NCBI RefSeq assembly: GCF_001553545.1
Contig: NZ_CP014227.1
Location: forward strand, 1,532,501 to 1,596,500
Direction: 5' to 3'
Length of the DNA stretch: 64,000 bases
Origin: Capnocytophaga haemolytica
Lineage (GTDB): Bacteria; Bacteroidota; Bacteroidia; Flavobacteriales; Flavobacteriaceae
Part shown: piece after piece, positions 8,977 through 17,548 of the stretch
How positions within the stretch are numbered: the first letter of the stretch is position 1
Layout of the letters: each line of letters starts with the position of its first letter
Notes under the pieces: model-generated
Told to the model about the DNA's origin: nothing
Seen by the model: only the letters and a program-made list of their open reading frames with translations
The model's database searches: none
Position numbers and translations under genes: made by a program

Positions 8977-9008
8977 AACTTTGCCAAAGTAACCACTTTG
9001 GCAAAGTT
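8977..9008 (-). terminator. Perfect 14-bp hairpin between the protease and MscS genes
   Basis: AACTTTGCCAAAGT and ACTTTGGCAAAGTT pair perfectly across a four-base loop. On the minus strand the stem is followed by TTTTTAG, so it fits an intrinsic terminator of the upstream protease gene. The stem also holds promoter-like TTACTTTG, so it could act in initiation of the MscS gene. Confidence 0.6.
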
Positions 9009-9043
9009 AATAATGTTTAGAATTATTTAGTTATGAAAAAAAG

Positions 9044-11140
9044 TTACTTACTATTGAGGTCTTGCAACACCTTTACAGCCTCGTCGATGTACACATCCTT
9101 TTGCAGACTTTCGTGCCAACGGTCACGGCGCAGTTTCAGGTCCTCATTACTTTTGATTTTTGCTTCATCAGAGGCGATAGAAACAAACTTCAAGTTTGAT
9201 TTATAGTCAGCAATAGCTTTGAACTTTTTGGCTTGCTCATCATTGCGATCAATCACTTTCTTATAAGCGGCGTAGTTCAGAGGAAAAACATTATCATTTT
9301 GCTGTTGCTTAATCCATTGGGCATTCTCATCAATGAGCTTGAGATAGCTATTAGCTGCAATGCGCTTCTTACTATTCTCTATAGCTTTATTAAAGTTAGC
9401 ATTGTTTGTCCAAGGGGTATACTTAGCAGGGTCAATCTTATCCCACTGCATAGCATTAGTCATATCGCGCTCGCCTATGTCAATGTATTTGTACTTGTCA
9501 GGCACCACAATGTCGCTTTCTACCCCTTTGAGCTGAGTAGAGCCCCCATTGATGCGATAGAACTTCTGTATAGTGATCTTCAAAGCTCCTAAATCACCAT
9601 AGCTATTTTGGCGTAAGAATTGATTTACATCCACTACCGTCTGCACCGTACCCTTGCCAAAGGTCTGTTTACCACCGATGATGATAGCACGCTTATAGTC
9701 CTGCATAGCTGCTGCTAAAATCTCAGAAGCTGAAGCCGATAGTTCATTGGTGAGGATCACAAGCGAACCTTCCCATTGAGTCTTAGGGTCAGTATCCGAA
9801 AGCACATCGCGGCTGCCACGTGAGGATTTCACCTGTACAATAGGTCCCTTAGGAATGAATAGCCCCCCTATATCCACTACGGTTTTCAGCGAGCCCCCGC
9901 CGTTGTTGCGAAGGTCGATAATAAGTCCAGCAATGTTTTCCTTCTTTAGCTTTTCTATTTCCAAAGCCACATCAGTAGCAGCATTACGCTGATTTACATC
10001 TTCAAAGTTAATGTAAAACTTAGGTAAGTTGATAATCCCATAACGCTTGCCATCAGTCTCTATGATAGCCGACTTGGCATAAGTCTCTTCAAGTTCTACC
10101 ACATCGCGAATGATTGATACCACCTCAATAGTGCCATCTACGCGGCGTACTGTTAAGCGCACTTCCGATCCTTTAGGACCTCTGATCAGTTTTACGGTAT
10201 CCTCAAGGCGCATCCCCACGATATCCACAGGCTCTTCACTACCCTGAGCTACTTTTAAAATCTGGTCGCCAACCTCTAAGAGCTTCCCTTTCCATACAGG
10301 TCCGCCCAAGATGACATTGGTAATGCTTACCCCATCAGGCTTCTTTTGCAGTTGCGCTCCAATACCTTCAAACTTGCCCGACATATCAGTGTCAAAGCCT
10401 TTCTTCACCTCAGGTGCCATATAGTTGGAGTGAGGGTCGAAGTTAGAGGTAATAATATCTGCGAAAATCCCAAAGTACTCCTCACGAGTGATATCCTTAA
10501 AAACTAAGAACATATCATTCAGCGTTTTTTCTGCCGCCTCTATTGATTCCTTTTTCAGCACCTCGTCTTTCTTGGGGGTGTACTTAGGGTCTTTCTCTTT
10601 CTTAGTAGCCTCATCTTTCTGCTTAGTGATGTAAGTAGAGAGGGCTGAAAACAATATCACCTGCTTCCAACGTGCCTGCAATTCGGCTTTGTTCTTCACA
10701 TAAGGGATTTTCTCAAAATCTGTATTGATACTCTCATTGCTATTGAAATCCAAAGGTTTGGTAAAGATAGCCTTCGTAACGCCTTGCGCTTCTTTCATAC
10801 GCTGCAATAGGCGTTCGTATGTAAGGTTAAAGAACGCTATTTCTCCATTCTTCAAATCGTCGTCCAAGCGAGTTTCATACTTCTTAAACTCATTGATATC
10901 TGATTGCAAAAAATAACGCTTTTGCCCATCCAAGGCTTCCAAATAGCGCTTAAATATCTGCTTGGAAAAAGCATCATCCATCTCTACAGGACTGAAATGT
11001 GCATTGACCAGAATATGTTGTATGATCTCCAAAAGCACCTTGTCCTTATCCTTGCTTGGATCGTCAAACTTCTTGCTAGTAAAGCTACAAGAGGCAAATG
11101 AAATGAATAATAAAAATAATACTGCTGATATATTCTTCAT
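9044..11140 (-). CDS. prc: Tail-specific (C-terminal processing) protease, S41 family
   Basis: 698 residues, the length of Prc/Tsp-type proteases that cleave from C-termini in the periplasm. The N-terminus MKNISAVLFLLFISFASCSF is a lipoprotein signal with Cys at the lipobox. A PDZ domain (about 245-330, GVSITNVILGGPVWKGKL) precedes the S41 catalytic core. There GLIIDLRNNGGGS, the serine segment ELSASASEILAAAMQDY and the lysine segment GGKQTFGKGTVQ are visible. The long C-terminal helical region is the DUF3340-type extension. Substrates in this organism are unknown. A perfect hairpin after the stop probably terminates it. Confidence 0.92.
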   Translation of the reverse strand: MKNISAVLFLLFISFASCSFTSKKFDDPSKDKDKVLLEIIQHILVNAHFSPVEMDDAFSKQIFKRYLEALDGQKRYFLQSDINEFKKYETRLDDDLKNGEIAFFNLTYERLLQRMKEAQGVTKAIFTKPLDFNSNESINTDFEKIPYVKNKAELQARWKQVILFSALSTYITKQKDEATKKEKDPKYTPKKDEVLKKESIEAAEKTLNDMFLVFKDITREEYFGIFADIITSNFDPHSNYMAPEVKKGFDTDMSGKFEGIGAQLQKKPDGVSITNVILGGPVWKGKLLEVGDQILKVAQGSEEPVDIVGMRLEDTVKLIRGPKGSEVRLTVRRVDGTIEVVSIIRDVVELEETYAKSAIIETDGKRYGIINLPKFYINFEDVNQRNAATDVALEIEKLKKENIAGLIIDLRNNGGGSLKTVVDIGGLFIPKGPIVQVKSSRGSRDVLSDTDPKTQWEGSLVILTNELSASASEILAAAMQDYKRAIIIGGKQTFGKGTVQTVVDVNQFLRQNSYGDLGALKITIQKFYRINGGSTQLKGVESDIVVPDKYKYIDIGERDMTNAMQWDKIDPAKYTPWTNNANFNKAIENSKKRIAANSYLKLIDENAQWIKQQQNDNVFPLNYAAYKKVIDRNDEQAKKFKAIADYKSNLKFVSIASDEAKIKSNEDLKLRRDRWHESLQKDVYIDEAVKVLQDLNSK

Positions 11141-11222
11141 TGTTATTACTAAATTCTCTTTTTAATGTTATAAAATATACTTTGTGTCATAAGACAATCA
11201 CTCCTTCTACAAAAACCGTGCC

Positions 11223-11242
11223 TTTCTGCCTCGTGGCAGAAA
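11223..11242 (-). terminator. Hairpin downstream of oxyR
   Basis: TTTCTGCC and GGCAGAAA pair across four bases immediately after the oxyR stop. On the minus strand only a short T tract follows (GGTTTTTG), so termination is plausible but not certain. Confidence 0.45.
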
Positions 11243-12184
11243 TTATTTTTTTCTTGTCGGACTGATGATCTTTACATTTTGAAAGGCAATAGCTCCTCGT
11301 ATTACACCTGCAATTGTGTCGTGCAATGCCTTGACGAGCTGCATTTTAAGTTCGTTTTTGTGGTGTACTAAGCTAATCTCGCGGGCGGGGTAAGGCTCTG
11401 CAAAATAATGCAAACATTTCTTCTCGTTTTCTTTGAGTTCTAATGTGTGTAAATAAGGCAAGAGTGTCATCCCTAAGCCTTCATTTGCCAGCCGTATAAG
11501 CGTTTCAAAGCTACCACTTTTCAGCTGAAACTTACTCTTTGATTCCACTATATCCTGATTGCAAATGTTCAGCACACTCTCCTTGAAGCAGTGTCCATCT
11601 TCCAACATCAGTATGTCGTTGATGTCCAAGTCTTCAGAATAGATTGTCTTGGAGTGTTCCAAGCGGTGATTTACAGGGATATACGCCACAAAAGGCTCGT
11701 AGTACAATGGTAGCTCAACGATATTGTTCTTCTGCAAAGGTGTTGCCAAAATACCCGCATCGTACTCTCCATTATCTATTTTCTTCAAGATATTCTCAGT
11801 GGTTTGCTCCTCAATTTTCAAACACACTTTGGGGTATTTATTGATGAAGTTTGCCAAGAACATAGGCAGTAGAGTAGGGGAGACCGTAGGTATGATTCCT
11901 ACCTTGAACTCGCCTCCTACAAAGCCTTTCTGCTGTGCAACGATATCGCTCATACGGTCAGATTCGTTCACGATGATCTGCGCCTGGCGTACCACTTGCT
12001 CACCTATTTCAGTGAGTTGTAGTGGCTTCTTCGAGCGATCAAAAATCTGTACCCCAAGCTCCTCCTCGAGCTTCTGCACCTGCATACTCAGCGTAGGCTG
12101 CGTAACAAAACTATTCTCGGCAGCTGTGGTGAAGTTGCGGTATTTAGCTACCGCTAGCACGTATTGAAATTGCGTAATCGTCAT
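11243..12184 (-). CDS. oxyR: LysR-family hydrogen peroxide sensor OxyR
   Basis: 313 residues. The N-terminal winged helix-turn-helix reads NFTTAAENSFVTQPTLSMQV. The effector domain contains EDGHCFKESVLNIC, which places two cysteines nine residues apart as in the peroxide-sensing pair of OxyR (known: disulphide formation switches activation of catalase and peroxiredoxin genes). No catalase or ahpC is adjacent in this window, so targets lie elsewhere. The gene is 40 bases downstream of the LLM oxidoreductase on the same strand, and the two may share a transcript. Confidence 0.88.
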   Translation of the reverse strand: MTITQFQYVLAVAKYRNFTTAAENSFVTQPTLSMQVQKLEEELGVQIFDRSKKPLQLTEIGEQVVRQAQIIVNESDRMSDIVAQQKGFVGGEFKVGIIPTVSPTLLPMFLANFINKYPKVCLKIEEQTTENILKKIDNGEYDAGILATPLQKNNIVELPLYYEPFVAYIPVNHRLEHSKTIYSEDLDINDILMLEDGHCFKESVLNICNQDIVESKSKFQLKSGSFETLIRLANEGLGMTLLPYLHTLELKENEKKCLHYFAEPYPAREISLVHHKNELKMQLVKALHDTIAGVIRGAIAFQNVKIISPTRKK

Positions 12185-12223
12185 AACCTAAAATCTTATT
12201 TAAATCGAACGCCCATCGAATTG

Positions 12224-13138
12224 CTATTTTATCTGTGGCAGAACTTCTTTGCCCACTTCTTCAAGCACTTCATCTACAGGCCTGCTACAATGTTTTAGTA
12301 CTAACATTGTGTGATTTACCCCAATACTTTGTAGGGTTAACAGCATATCTATTAAATAATTACGTCCTAATTTAAAGCCTAATTCTATAGCTTGTGGTTC
12401 AAAGTCAGGATCTCCCATCAAATCAATATATATGGGCTGAATATACGGTTTCTTTGGTAATGCTTCCCTCTCTAATATCTGATGCCACTCTTCCACAATC
12501 TTCTTTGTGAAAGTAAACTCACGAGGGTAATAAATCCAGCCGTCACCATTTTTTGCTATCCAGTCTAAGTTGATGCCACCCACGTGTCCTGTTACATACA
12601 TCGGGATGTTCTTTTTCAATGGCTTAGGAAGTACATCTCCTACATTTGCCATCAATGTGCCATAGTCGTTGTTGTATGTAGGAAAATCTTTTGACCAAAG
12701 CTCTCTAAGCATTGCCATATGGTCAGCCACCGACACACTTCTCATCTCAAAGGGCTTGTTAAAAGCGGGGTATTCCACTGGGCGATCTCCTGAGGCTACC
12801 CCCATCATAAATCGGTTCGGGAACAACACATCTAAACTCGCTGCCGACTTAGCTACGTGCAGAGGATGCCGCAAAGGCAACACTACACTCGCAATCCCTA
12901 TTTTGATACTGATAGTTAAGGTTGCAATATGCGATAGGTAAATCCAAGGGTCGTAAATCTGCCCAACTTCTCTAAAATCAGGATTATAGAGAGGAATATC
13001 ACGCACCCAAACAGCATCGTAGCCCAATGATTCAACTCGCTGAATCAACTGAACTTGGTCTTTCATCTTAGGGATAGCCCCCTCGTAAGATTCAATAGGC
13101 AGTAAAATGCCGACGGTTAGTTTATTGGTGTCAATCAT
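12224..13138 (-). CDS. LLM-class flavin-dependent oxidoreductase (BA3436-type)
   Basis: 304 residues of a luciferase-like monooxygenase fold. LTVGILLPIESYEGAIP begins the barrel. The segments LGYDAVWVRDIPLYNPDF, LPLRHPLHVAKSAASLDVL and GVASGDRPVEYPAF match the subfamily annotated as luciferase-type oxidoreductase, BA3436 family. Such enzymes use reduced flavin (FMN or F420-like); the natural substrate is unknown. It is expressed from its own promoter at 13165-13194 and is followed by oxyR, which suggests but does not prove a link with oxidative stress. Confidence 0.8.
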   Translation of the reverse strand: MIDTNKLTVGILLPIESYEGAIPKMKDQVQLIQRVESLGYDAVWVRDIPLYNPDFREVGQIYDPWIYLSHIATLTISIKIGIASVVLPLRHPLHVAKSAASLDVLFPNRFMMGVASGDRPVEYPAFNKPFEMRSVSVADHMAMLRELWSKDFPTYNNDYGTLMANVGDVLPKPLKKNIPMYVTGHVGGINLDWIAKNGDGWIYYPREFTFTKKIVEEWHQILEREALPKKPYIQPIYIDLMGDPDFEPQAIELGFKLGRNYLIDMLLTLQSIGVNHTMLVLKHCSRPVDEVLEEVGKEVLPQIK

Positions 13139-13164
13139 AGTTTTTCTCTCTCATTTAGAAGATG

Positions 13165-13194
13165 CAAAGTTATACAAAAAATAGAAATGTCAAA
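13165..13194 (-). promoter_or_regulatory. Promoter of the LLM oxidoreductase gene
   Basis: On the minus strand TTTG (13194-13191), an 18-base spacer and TAACTTTG (13172-13165) match the Bacteroidota consensus about 27 bases before the ATG. Confidence 0.65.
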
Positions 13195-13248
13195 AATATT
13201 TCGATAATTATTTTCTTTGATAATTATAACCTACTAATCCACGCACTC

Positions 13249-13473
13249 TTACAAATCAAATACAGAAATGCGTTTAGTGTAAAATAAGTCTTTTATACGT
13301 AGTAGAAAAGCTAAAAGTAAGTACACTCCAAATCCTGCACCCAAGGTTGCAAAAGCTCCGTAAATAAAGAATATGCGCACATCTTTTGCCCGCATACCGA
13401 GTTTCTCCGCTAAACGCGAAGAGACTGCAAAACCGTGTTTTTCTAAGAAAAATCTAAAATCTGATGACATCAT
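13249..13473 (-). CDS. Small PspC-domain-like membrane protein
   Basis: 74 residues: a helical N-terminus (FFLEKHGFAVSSRLAEKLGM), then RAKDVRIFFIYGAFATLGAGFGVYLLLAF with one membrane-spanning stretch, and a basic tail. This resembles the short PspC-like proteins of Bacteroidota, where a PspC domain carries one helix and a short preceding segment. The role in envelope stress is known only for enterobacterial PspC and is not shown here. It follows the LRR lipoprotein gene by 13 bases and is probably co-transcribed with it. Confidence 0.6.
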   Translation of the reverse strand: MMSSDFRFFLEKHGFAVSSRLAEKLGMRAKDVRIFFIYGAFATLGAGFGVYLLLAFLLRIKDLFYTKRISVFDL

Positions 13474-13486
13474 ACACTAATTATAT

Positions 13487-15454
13487 TCATTTCTTATTAA
13501 TGACGATCATCTGCACCTCTGTGTCGTCATCTCGCATAAAAATACGGTCGGCACAAGGGCCATCTTTGCCTATAATGAGCTTCTTGAGGGTCTTGTTACT
13601 CTCATCACACATCTGGCAAAACTCCTTAAGCCCTCGTATATCGATCACCTCAATGGGGTTGCCTTCACAATGGAAACTCTTGATATAGGTGGTTGATCGT
13701 AAGTCTAAATACTTGATTTTATTATTTTCACAACTCAGATAATCTATATTCTGTACGCTGAGATCTAAGCGTGTGAGGGCATTGGCATCACAGCTGAGGT
13801 CATACAGCAGTGGGTTCTTGCTCAGGTCGAGTTTTTTTAGGCCACAGCTATCGCAGTATAGCTTTCTCAGCTCCTTCATTCCTCGCAAATTGAGCGTACC
13901 CAGCGGATTATCGTTACAGTTTAAGGTTTCGAGGGCATTGTCTTTTCTGAAATGGATACTCCCCCAGCGTAGCTCATTGCCACTGCAATTGAGGTATGTA
14001 AGATGAGGTAAGGGGCTTACATTTAAATAGCTGAGGCCTGTTTTTGAGCAGTCGAGATGGTTTAAGGCCTTACTATGGGTCAAATCGAGCTTCTTTAGTG
14101 GGTTTTCTGAGCAATCAAACCACCTCAAGGCAGTATTTTTGCTTAAATTGAGGTTTGTAAGCACATTTTTAGCGCAGGAAAGTGTTTCTAACTGCGGACT
14201 TTCTTCTAAAAAAAGCTCTTTTAGCTGATTTCCTTCACAGTTTAGGGAGGTCAGCTCTTTGCTTTTCCTGATATCTATGGCTGTGAGCTGATTATTCGCA
14301 CAATTAAGATTCTTCAATGAAGGTACTACTCCTAAGGATAGCCCTGTGAGCTTATTGTCGCTGCACTCCAAGCGTTCTAAGGCTGCAAGTCCGCTTAGTG
14401 ATAGGTTTGTGAGGGCATTTTTGCTGCATTCTATGTATTCCAGATGCTTATTATTGCTCAAATTGAGTGTGGTAAGCTGATTTTCACTGCAATTAAGCGT
14501 TTCTAATCTCGTGCAGGGGGTTAGGTCGAGTGTCTTTAGCTCGCTATCACTACAATCAAGTTCTCTAAGAGCGGTTTGCGCTTGCAGGTTGAGCTCTATA
14601 CCCTTATTTTGACTCACATTTAGGTACTCTAATTGCTTATTGTGTGATAGATCAAGCCTTTTTAGATGTGTATCCTGACAATGAAACCACTTTAGCTGCT
14701 TGTTCTCGCTGAGATCTATTTCCCTAATAGAGGAACTCTGAATATCCAAGACTTCTAAAGCCTTGTTGTGCTTGAGGTTTAGGGTGGTGAGACCTCTACA
14801 GTAATCGGTGTGTAGCACTTTCAGTTGCTTATTATGGCTCACATCTAAATGCTTGAGATAGGGAAGCGAGCAGCTGAGGAACTCAAGTGCGGGGTTATGG
14901 CTCACATTGAGCTGCTCTAACATACCTGTGCGGAAGATAAGGGTGTCGAGTGCTGGGTTGTGGCTCACGTCTAACGCCTTCAAATCTGTATTAAAGCTGC
15001 AATTGAGGTAGTGCAGTCGCTTATTGGCACTGACATTGAGGTTTTTCAGGGCATTATCGGGAAGGTAAAGCACCTCCAGGTAAGGATTCTGGTTAGTGAT
15101 GAGCTCTGTGAGGCCGATGTAGTCGGCTCTTAACACGCTCGCAGCCCCATAGATGGTGATTGTTTGCTGCGTTGGAGTAAAGCGGAACTCTTTTTCTTTA
15201 GCGGACACTGCCTCGTTAGCATCTTGAAGTCCGTTGCCATTGAGGTCTATCCACGCTTGTGCCTCTACACCACGGGAAGCGGCAAGGGTAATGTGCAAGT
15301 TATCAGTAGGGGTACGGAAGGTAGTAAGCTGCATTTTGCAGGTGTGTGGAGGGCGTAAGACGGCACTCTCAATGTGTTCAGCATCACGTGATACCCTTCT
15401 TTTGCCACAGGAGAGCAATAACACCACAAAAAATAGCCAAATAATGTTTCTCAT
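13487..15454 (-). CDS. Leucine-rich-repeat lipoprotein
   Basis: 655 residues with a lipobox signal (LFFVVLLLSCGKR). After about 110 residues of linker (VEAQAWIDLNGNGLQDANEA, a calcium-loop-like segment) come some twenty leucine-rich repeats of 21-22 residues built on LxxLNLSxNxxLxxLxCSxN. The Cys at the turn recurs in most repeats. Proteins of this type are surface-exposed adhesins or internalin-like ligands in other bacteria; the partner here is unknown. The final 40 residues leave the repeat pattern and may cap the solenoid. It precedes the PspC-like gene. Confidence 0.8.
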   Translation of the reverse strand: MRNIIWLFFVVLLLSCGKRRVSRDAEHIESAVLRPPHTCKMQLTTFRTPTDNLHITLAASRGVEAQAWIDLNGNGLQDANEAVSAKEKEFRFTPTQQTITIYGAASVLRADYIGLTELITNQNPYLEVLYLPDNALKNLNVSANKRLHYLNCSFNTDLKALDVSHNPALDTLIFRTGMLEQLNVSHNPALEFLSCSLPYLKHLDVSHNKQLKVLHTDYCRGLTTLNLKHNKALEVLDIQSSSIREIDLSENKQLKWFHCQDTHLKRLDLSHNKQLEYLNVSQNKGIELNLQAQTALRELDCSDSELKTLDLTPCTRLETLNCSENQLTTLNLSNNKHLEYIECSKNALTNLSLSGLAALERLECSDNKLTGLSLGVVPSLKNLNCANNQLTAIDIRKSKELTSLNCEGNQLKELFLEESPQLETLSCAKNVLTNLNLSKNTALRWFDCSENPLKKLDLTHSKALNHLDCSKTGLSYLNVSPLPHLTYLNCSGNELRWGSIHFRKDNALETLNCNDNPLGTLNLRGMKELRKLYCDSCGLKKLDLSKNPLLYDLSCDANALTRLDLSVQNIDYLSCENNKIKYLDLRSTTYIKSFHCEGNPIEVIDIRGLKEFCQMCDESNKTLKKLIIGKDGPCADRIFMRDDDTEVQMIVINKK

Positions 15455-15482
15455 TTCTTACTTCTCTTTTAAATCGTACACT

Positions 15483-15517
15483 ACCTCATACCCCATACCT
15501 CAAACCTCAGACCTCAT
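15483..15517. repeat. Heptamer array, five units of TTGAGGT type
   Basis: On the minus strand the units are ATGAGGT, CTGAGGT, TTGAGGT, ATGGGGT and ATGAGGT in one 7-bp phase. The stop codon of the 116-residue gene (15500-15502) lies inside the third unit, so its last residues (MRSEV) are repeat-encoded. It is the same heptamer, reversed, as at 2544-2578. Confidence 0.8.
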
Positions 15518-15850
15518 CAAAACAGTATAAAACTTCTCAAACAGCACTGCCGCCTTGTGATACATACGCGCCTCACATAGCGGTACTTCGTAGACCTCCA
15601 AGTGATAATCATTGTCATCTTGTGTCTTGAGCACAGGCTTCTTATCTTCACCAAAGCTGATGTGATAGAAGCAAAACTCGCCAGCAACTTCCTCTGTAAG
15701 GGTGATGCGCGCCTCCTTTCCTCTGCTCTTGGGGCGGAACTGCACTGCATAGTTGTTGACGCGGAATACAGACCGCTCTAGGTTCATCAACTCTACAAAC
15801 CTCTCGTAAGTAACTTCCTCCTTAAAAGCGTAATGTACTAATTTAAGCAT
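15500..15850 (-). CDS. Hypothetical protein, 116 residues
   Basis: I do not recognise this protein. It is soluble, with mixed alpha/beta character (MLKLVHYAFKEEVTYERFVEL ... RITLTEEVAGEFCFYHISFG ... EVPLCEARMYHKAAVLFEKFY) and no signal peptide or metal motif. Its last codons come from a heptamer array, so the C-terminus has probably been altered. Its start overlaps the end of the dinD remnant by 13 bases, which suggests that the upstream sequence was rearranged. Confidence 0.5.
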   Translation of the reverse strand: MLKLVHYAFKEEVTYERFVELMNLERSVFRVNNYAVQFRPKSRGKEARITLTEEVAGEFCFYHISFGEDKKPVLKTQDDNDYHLEVYEVPLCEARMYHKAAVLFEKFYTVLMRSEV

Positions 15851-15960
15851 ATATATTTATTTTGTTGTAACTCCCTTGCACTCCAAAATTCAATATTGGC
15901 TTGCTTTTGTGCGGCTTTCTCAAATGCTTCAAAGAGCTGTTTAATATCTTCTGTTCTCAT
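15838..15960 (-). pseudogene. dinD: Remnant of a dinD-like gene (N-terminus only)
   Basis: A 40-codon ORF reading MRTEDIKQLFEAFEKAAQKQ and then ANIEFWSARELQQNKYICLN. The IKxLFExFExA... WSARELQ pattern matches the start of DinD-type DNA-damage-inducible proteins, in which the next residues are LLGY and the protein continues for over 200 residues. Here the match ends right after SARELQ and the frame closes within ten codons. I infer a 3' truncation. The segment is short, so chance similarity is not excluded. Confidence 0.5.
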
Positions 15961-16170
15961 TATAAAATCTGGTATTTAAAAACGAGCGCAAGTTATGAAA
16001 ATATTCCTAATAATAGCAAAGAATACTCAAAACTTTAACATAATAAAAATATAACTAATTGATTTATAAATAAAAATATTTTAAAGTACCTTTATTTTAG
16101 CTCTATTACACACTTTCTAAGTTTCAAATAGCATTACAATACGCTATTTATCAATTAGTTAATAAAACAG

Positions 16171-16198
16171 AACATCTTGCTGAGATTAGCAAGATGTT
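16171..16198 (-). terminator. Terminator hairpin after the MFS gene
   Basis: AACATCTTGCT and AGCAAGATGTT pair perfectly across six bases, directly downstream (minus strand) of the MFS stop at 16205. The T-run after it is weak. Confidence 0.6.
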
Positions 16199-16204
16199 AA
16201 TATA

Positions 16205-17527
16205 TTACACACTTTTATTTCTTCTCATTAACCGCCATAGCAACACAATTCCCAGAGAGAAGAATACCACCAATGAGACAGTCGCATTGCGCATATTGCT
16301 GGTAAACTGATCTATCAACCCATAGATACCCATACCAATGACGATACCGAGTTTTTCAGTTACATCGTAAAAGCTAAAAAAAGAAGTCGTATCCTCTGTG
16401 GCGGGAAGATACGCCGAGTAGGTAGAGCGTGAAAGGGTCTGTATGCCACCCATCACCAAGCCTACAAAGCCTGCCAATACATAGAAAGCTGTCGGGCTCT
16501 GTATGTGATATGCCACGATGCAAATCGCAATCCACACAGCATTTAGAGCGATAAGCGTGGCGATATTGCCCATACGGCGCACCACCCATACCGTAGCACT
16601 CGCCCCGAGTATCGCCACCAATTGTATTACCAATACACTGATGATAAGTCCCGTAGTGCGCTGCTGTTCGTTCTCCCAAGCGATCTCTTCTGTGCCGAAG
16701 TAGGTAGCTACCAATAGCACCGTCTGCACCCCCATACTATAGACGAAAAAGGCAAACAAAAAGCCCTTCAAACGCGGTGAGGCTTTTAGCGAGAGCCACA
16801 CCTTGTGTAGCTCCTTATAGCCCTTACTCAGAAGTCGTAGGGACGCCTGCCGATCTTTATGCCTATTGTTGGGCAGATAGTAAAACGGAATCTGACTAAA
16901 GCCAAACCACCAAATCCCCACTGTGAGAAAGGAAATACGCATCGTCAGCAATGCCGATTCTGTGCTCTCATCCAAGCCAATAAGTTCAGGCTTCATCACT
17001 AAGGCGAGGTTCAGTAATAGGAGCAATACACTGCCTGCATACCCCATCGAAAAACCCCGCGCACTTACGCGATCGTACTGCTCAGGTAGCGCAATATCAG
17101 GTAGATAGGAGTTGTAAAACACGATACTCCCCCAAAAACCGACCACCCCACAAAAGTAACACAGCAAACTGAAATAGATATGCTCCAACGAAAACCAATA
17201 CAGCCCCACACACGCTGCCGATCCTAGATAGCAAAAGAAGCGCATAAATGCCTTTTTATTACCTAGATAATCCGCAATCCCACTGAGGATAGGCGAGAGC
17301 ACTACGATCACCAAAAAAGCCAAGGCTGTGATGAAAGTAATCACCGAAGTATGCTTAAAAAGCATTCCGAAGAGCTCCACCTCCTTTGTGCCCGCCTTGT
17401 CGAAAAGCAATGCATAGAAAATAGGGAAAATCGTTGAGACGATCGTCAGTGAATAGACCGAGTTTGCCCAGTCGTACGCTGCCCAAGCGTTCAGCAACTT
17501 CTTATCGCCACGAGAAAGTGTAGCCAT
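16205..17527 (-). CDS. MFS transporter of the UMF1/Atg22-like type
   Basis: 440 residues with about twelve hydrophobic segments. The N-terminus LLNAWAAYDWANSVYSLTIV is typical of the UMF1/Atg22-like branch of the major facilitator superfamily (NxWxxYDWANSxY). The loop GFVGLVMGGIQTLSRSTYSAYLP between late helices is the other family hallmark (GGxQxxSRSxYxxxxP). Substrates in bacteria are not established; the fungal relatives export amino acids from vacuoles. It ends at a hairpin, and it follows the DUF368 gene by 21 bases on the same strand. Confidence 0.82.
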   Translation of the reverse strand: MATLSRGDKKLLNAWAAYDWANSVYSLTIVSTIFPIFYALLFDKAGTKEVELFGMLFKHTSVITFITALAFLVIVVLSPILSGIADYLGNKKAFMRFFCYLGSAACVGLYWFSLEHIYFSLLCYFCGVVGFWGSIVFYNSYLPDIALPEQYDRVSARGFSMGYAGSVLLLLLNLALVMKPELIGLDESTESALLTMRISFLTVGIWWFGFSQIPFYYLPNNRHKDRQASLRLLSKGYKELHKVWLSLKASPRLKGFLFAFFVYSMGVQTVLLVATYFGTEEIAWENEQQRTTGLIISVLVIQLVAILGASATVWVVRRMGNIATLIALNAVWIAICIVAYHIQSPTAFYVLAGFVGLVMGGIQTLSRSTYSAYLPATEDTTSFFSFYDVTEKLGIVIGMGIYGLIDQFTSNMRNATVSLVVFFSLGIVLLWRLMRRNKSV

Positions 17528-17548
17528 AGTCTATAGGTATTTTAAGTG

